Notes under the pieces: model-generated | The model's input: the letters and a program-made list of their open reading frames with translations, nothing else | Database searches by the model: none | Told to the model about the DNA's origin: nothing | Translations under genes and position numbers: made by a program | NCBI GenBank assembly: GCA_030849065.1 | Contig: JASAON010001487.1 | Location: 1-39,327 of the forward strand | DNA length: 39,327 nucleotides | Source: Jaenimonas drosophilae | Taxonomy: Eukaryota; Euglenozoa; Kinetoplastea; Trypanosomatida; Trypanosomatidae | Direction: 5' to 3' | Shown here: piece after piece, positions 35,934 to 39,327 of the stretch | Layout: every line of letters starts with the position of its first letter | Numbering within the stretch: position 1 is the first letter of the stretch

Positions 35934-36356
35934 ATGACTTCGTATAACGGATACTCCCAACACACTGGCTCACGACACGATGGAAAAGATGAAAAGTGTT
36001 TCGTAGGACGGCAGTGGACTGCGTCGCTCTGACTGCGGCGGTCGTATCCTGCACCCACAACAATAGAACGTTGGCAAACAGTTAGGGTTTGACTATCTTT
36101 CTATCGAAGCATCATAGACCTTCGCTCGCTTATTGACCCCACGGGCCACCCTGGTCAGGGCCTGCTGATAGACGTTTAGGTTAACTGCCAATATGAGAAA
36201 GCCATTAAAACCCCTTGAAGTTTCTCACATGGTTCTGGAATCGATTTATATGTAACGATGTACATCTTTCTGAGGATTTCAATACTGCTCCTGTTCTTCA
36301 GCGTAACTACGTTTCTGCCCTTTTTACTCTCTTGAAATATACAGAAGATATTGCGG
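35934..36356. other. Intergenic region between LRR gene and transporter
   Basis: This gap contains the LRR 3' flank and, at its right end, the transporter splice signal. I looked for tRNA-like A and B boxes and found none. Confidence 0.6.
36311..36344 (+). promoter_or_regulatory. Putative spliced-leader acceptor for the sugar transporter
   Basis: The run GTTTCTGCCCTTTTTACTCT is followed by CTTGAAATATACAG with the AG at 36343-36344. The 12-nt leader ends at the ATG at 36357, so the TTG start six bases earlier is not used. Confidence 0.75.
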
Positions 36357-38021
36357 ATGACGAGCTTGGAAAACACAACTTGTGAGTGCCCAAAAGACAC
36401 TTCCGTTGCTCTAGGCGATCGGGAGCCCGCTCAAGCTGACACGAATGAACTGGACGTCATCAATACACTTTCAGAGCCCTCAGTTAAGAGTGAGGAGTCA
36501 TTGTTTTCTCGCAGTAGCTTGGAGCTTTTAGTAGTGCCGCTTGTTTGCGGAATGTTCTATGGATACAACATCGTGTTTGTTGCTGTGTTCTATGAAATGC
36601 ATAAAATGGCAATGAGCTGTAACAAAGCAGGAGCTCCGGAGTCCTGTGAGACACTTTCTTATGCTGACTGCCGATGGTTTGGCAACGGCACCCATGGAGG
36701 GTACTGCGGCTGGACTGACATTACATGCCGAGTTCTCTATCCCAACTCAATTGAGTTTGGAGGCAGCGCGGAGGTTGCTGAGGCTGCCTGTCGAGCCGAC
36801 AGCCGTTGCACTTGGTCGTATGCTGACTCGGAGTGCGGGAACCCAGTAGGGTTCGATTCGCTGCACTACGCCATCTTCGCTGCCGCTATGACAACTGGTG
36901 GTGTGTTCGGCTCATTTATTGGAAGCCCAGTAGTGCAGCAACTTGGCTCAAAACTTAGTTTTCTCATTTCTGGCACAGTGGGTTGTGTCTGTTGCCTTAT
37001 GTACCATGTTGCTATAGACACCAATGACTACTGGACGCTGATTAGCTCTCGATTGGTGATGGGGCTGTGTGTGGGGGTTACCGGCGTTGCGTCTCCACTC
37101 TATATCAATCAAAATGCTCCCAAGCATCTGAAGAAACCAATGGGCTACATATACATGATTTCCATATGCATTGGGATGCTTGGAATTGCCATCATGGGGC
37201 TTGCTACAGGCCAGAGCGCTGACTTTTCGGATAACACAAACCTTCACATGATGGGTCGTATTCAAGCAACTGCTGCCCTGGCCTCCGCGTTGTCTGTGTC
37301 AGTAGTGGTACTTGGCTTGTTTGCGAAAGAGACGTGCATCAATTTTAATTTGCAGCATCACATTCAGGGAGCGGTTAATGTGGATCCAAATGAATATAGC
37401 TACAGCACAATGTTTCCTCGGCTAATGATTGCATTTGTAATGGCCTGCACGTTTCAACTAACCGGAGCGAATTCCATTTCTAGTTATGCCCCCACAATCA
37501 TGGGGAACCTCGGGCTCGCACCCCTTGTTGGGACATTTCTAATGATGCTTGTTTGTCTCATTGGTGCCATCGCGTCGGTTCAACTGTCAACACGTTTTTC
37601 ATCGCGGAGTATCTTTCTGTGCGGCTCTTTTATCACTGGAGCGGTTTGTATTGGTCTCTGTGGTATTCCTGTTTACCCAGGTGTCGCACCTGATAATGTC
37701 AAGAACGTTGTAGCAGTCGTCGGCACCTTGCTGTTTATGGGGTTCTTCCAGCTTTGCCTCGGACCATGCTTTTACGTTCTTACACAGGAGGTGTTCCCAC
37801 TGTCATTCCGACCAAAAGGTGCCTCTTTCACCCAAACTTCTCAGTTTGCTCTCAAGGTGGTTGTTTGCGTGTCATACCCTTTTGCGACGCAAGGACTGTC
37901 TGGCGGCGCGGGAGGAAATCAAAACAAAGGACAATCACTTGTGTTTCTCTTTTTTGGCGTAATTGGGCTGGTTTGCTTTGTCATTGAATACTTCTTTCTC
38001 CATCCGTGGGAGAAACCTTGA
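36357..38021 (+). CDS. Major-facilitator sugar (hexose) transporter
   Basis: A 554-residue membrane transporter with about twelve spans, a charged cytosolic N-terminus of about 55 residues, and a long Cys-rich extracellular loop between spans 1 and 2 (about residues 80-165, ten or so cysteines). Such a loop is characteristic of kinetoplastid glucose transporters. Family motifs: GVASPLYINQNAPKHLKKP after span 4, FQLTGANSISSYAPTI in span 7, and GPCFYVLTQEVFPLSFRPKG near span 10. The usual GRR after span 2 and PESPR after span 6 are degenerate here (QLGSK and FAKETC). A plasma-membrane hexose carrier is the best reading; the substrate is not proven. It is an intact gene with a clear splice signal. 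Confidence 0.9.
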   Translation: MTSLENTTCECPKDTSVALGDREPAQADTNELDVINTLSEPSVKSEESLFSRSSLELLVVPLVCGMFYGYNIVFVAVFYEMHKMAMSCNKAGAPESCETLSYADCRWFGNGTHGGYCGWTDITCRVLYPNSIEFGGSAEVAEAACRADSRCTWSYADSECGNPVGFDSLHYAIFAAAMTTGGVFGSFIGSPVVQQLGSKLSFLISGTVGCVCCLMYHVAIDTNDYWTLISSRLVMGLCVGVTGVASPLYINQNAPKHLKKPMGYIYMISICIGMLGIAIMGLATGQSADFSDNTNLHMMGRIQATAALASALSVSVVVLGLFAKETCINFNLQHHIQGAVNVDPNEYSYSTMFPRLMIAFVMACTFQLTGANSISSYAPTIMGNLGLAPLVGTFLMMLVCLIGAIASVQLSTRFSSRSIFLCGSFITGAVCIGLCGIPVYPGVAPDNVKNVVAVVGTLLFMGFFQLCLGPCFYVLTQEVFPLSFRPKGASFTQTSQFALKVVVCVSYPFATQGLSGGAGGNQNKGQSLVFLFFGVIGLVCFVIEYFFLHPWEKP

Positions 38022-38503
38022 TATCCCATTTCAACTATTTGCTCAAGTATCGTCGTTGCGTTCGCCCATTTGTGTGGGGTATTCCTGTGCTCAATCCCGG
38101 CTCATCTCATGTGCAGGGTTGCTTGTGTTGCTTCTAGGTGCGTTTCCCGCATGAATTTGTCATGTGGATCTTTTCTGATCACTCAGAATGGATGGCCTGC
38201 CTCACCACGCTTCGTTCGTTTGTTTCACGTAGTAACTTTTACCGGTCTCTCGGACTGACCATTATTTTGAAATCAATCAACTTTCCACTAACGTTAGCAG
38301 GTGCGGATGGCATCGACTGACGCGATGAGCTTCGCGTTTCTGACAACTCTACCGCAGAATCCTCACTTCCAAGCCCATCATGGGCAGGGTGATACCATGC
38401 AGTGCTTTGCTACCCCCAAGTACCCTAAATTGTTGTTTTTCTCCTCTTCCGTGAACATCTGCATCTTTGGTTTTTTTCTTTCACAGACACTACATTCCTG
38501 TAC
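38022..38503. other. Intergenic region before the right-edge gene
   Basis: This gap is the transporter 3' flank followed by two pyrimidine tracts (38432-38452 and 38466-38484). A small perfect palindrome GCCCAT-C-ATGGGC lies near 38375. No gene is supported. Confidence 0.6.
38466..38486 (+). promoter_or_regulatory. Putative spliced-leader acceptor for the right-edge gene
   Basis: The run TTTGGTTTTTTTCTTTCAC is followed directly by AG at 38485-38486; the 17-nt leader ends at the ATG at 38504. Confidence 0.8.
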
Positions 38504-39327
38504 ATGATCAAAATGACCCGCTTTTGTACCCAATGGCTCCTGTGCACGATGCTGCTGTTGTGTCCTATCCCATCAACACGTGCTGCCACTTATAAAGTTG
38601 CAGCGGCATATCTTTCTGCGGCCGAATCAACTGCTGCGTATTCAATCTACACCACAGGATTGCTTGCTCCAGCGGCGCTTCAGCCAAACACTGCGGTGTC
38701 ATACTCCGTGTCACGGACTGGGGTGTCTCGTAGCTCTGGATACTCGGTGTTCAGCTTCTTCTCCACCCAGAGTGCTGTTGCAATGTTTGGCCAGGCAGGG
38801 ATGTATCTCATGTTCCAAGTGTACTCAAATGCCTACATTAACAATGTTAAGTTGGTATCGTTCGCACCTCTTTCCCAGAGCGTCAACAACCCCACTCCGC
38901 CATGCTTTCTTACCTTCCTACCGCAAGTGTACTGGACGATGGCATCAGGACAAGTTGAGGCGGTGGCGATGTTGATGGCGTTGGCGAATCGAGATCGATT
39001 TTTAAAAGCCCAGATACTTCTTCGTGTCGCCGAATATGTTACAGGGGTTGGCTTCAGTGTCAGCGTGCTTATGCCGAAGGTGGCACCAACCTTGGGGGCT
39101 AGTTTCGGTCAGGTAGTAACTAACGTGATATCTCAGCCATGGATGAACAGCCTCGTATCCTCAAAGAACGGTGTGTACTACCTGTTCCCCATTGGAGAGT
39201 TTGATCCCTTGGGAGTCTTTTGGATGCAAGCCCTATCCATCAACAGTAACGTAAGACAGTTGAATGCCACCATTGCTGTGGCCTTTGAGCTTCAGTACTT
39301 GATGCTTGACACCTACAAGTCACAGGC
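38504..39327 (+). CDS. Secreted or surface protein, partial at right edge
   Basis: An open frame of 274 codons starts at ATG 38504 (a second ATG is three codons on) and runs off the window. The N-terminus MTRFCTQWLLCTMLLLCPIP and onward is a good signal peptide, with a likely cleavage near ...PSTRA-ATYK. The visible ectodomain is hydrophobic, Ala/Ser/Val/Tyr-rich and low in cysteine. Phrases such as VYSNAYINNVKLVSFAPLSQ and VYYLFPIGEFDPLGVFWMQA suggest a beta-rich extracellular fold, perhaps a PAS-like or dCache-like sensor; that is only a possibility. Bodonids have large families of surface receptors. No membrane span is visible before the edge. Confidence 0.8.
   Translation, partial: MIKMTRFCTQWLLCTMLLLCPIPSTRAATYKVAAAYLSAAESTAAYSIYTTGLLAPAALQPNTAVSYSVSRTGVSRSSGYSVFSFFSTQSAVAMFGQAGMYLMFQVYSNAYINNVKLVSFAPLSQSVNNPTPPCFLTFLPQVYWTMASGQVEAVAMLMALANRDRFLKAQILLRVAEYVTGVGFSVSVLMPKVAPTLGASFGQVVTNVISQPWMNSLVSSKNGVYYLFPIGEFDPLGVFWMQALSINSNVRQLNATIAVAFELQYLMLDTYKSQ

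Noticed and set aside
36080..36095. Single TTAGGG, considered as telomeric repeat.
   Set aside because: There is only one copy, in an ordinary intergenic stretch.
36845..36860. tRNA B-box-like GGTTCGATTCG.
   Set aside because: It lies inside the transporter coding frame with no A box and no cloverleaf.

Overview
The window looks like nuclear DNA of a kinetoplastid flagellate, most likely a free-living bodonid similar to Bodo saltans; the species is an inference. Intron-less genes sit head to tail in one direction over about 32 kb and then switch strand. Almost every start codon is preceded by a polypyrimidine tract and the first AG after it, the signature of spliced-leader trans-splicing. 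The gene set is plainly eukaryotic: cohesin SMC3, AP-3 delta-adaptin, a longin R-SNARE, meckelin, TRIP4/ASC-1 and a Prp5-type helicase.

Layout. Positions 1-32395 hold 15 genes on the minus strand, transcribed right to left. In transcription order they are SMC3, a QTRT2-like queuine tRNA-ribosyltransferase subunit, a Siva-type zinc-finger protein, meckelin (TMEM67/MKS3), a thioredoxin-like/TPR protein, a VAMP7-like R-SNARE, a LisH/CTLH-like protein, a histidine phosphatase, a cluster of three structured-RNA repeats, TRIP4, a Prp5/DDX46-like DEAD-box helicase, AP-3 delta, a dual-specificity phosphatase with an RRM-like tail, a coiled-coil protein, an unrecognised 265-residue protein, and a large low-complexity zinc-finger protein that runs off the left edge. 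Positions 32396-33236 form a divergent strand-switch region. From 33237 onward three genes lie on the plus strand: an LRR protein with a strict 45-residue repeat, a sugar transporter, and a signal-peptide-bearing protein cut by the right edge.

The genes do not form a pathway, as expected for kinetoplastid polycistrons. They share the strand-switch region as the probable Pol II initiation zone, and expression is probably set after transcription.

The most interesting item is at 18832-19190: three copies of an exactly 60-nt hairpin, spaced 144 and 150 nt. The two stems are conserved or covary, the loop is variable, and an AGA triplet sits 14 nt from the upper stem. The structure fits the minus strand better than the plus strand. 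It resembles the single-hairpin H/ACA-like guide RNAs of trypanosomatids, but no target was identified.

Starts given here are the first credible ATG downstream of the inferred splice acceptor. Several longer open frames begin at GTG or TTG and were trimmed. Base composition drifts from moderately GC on the right to strongly GC-rich on the left.
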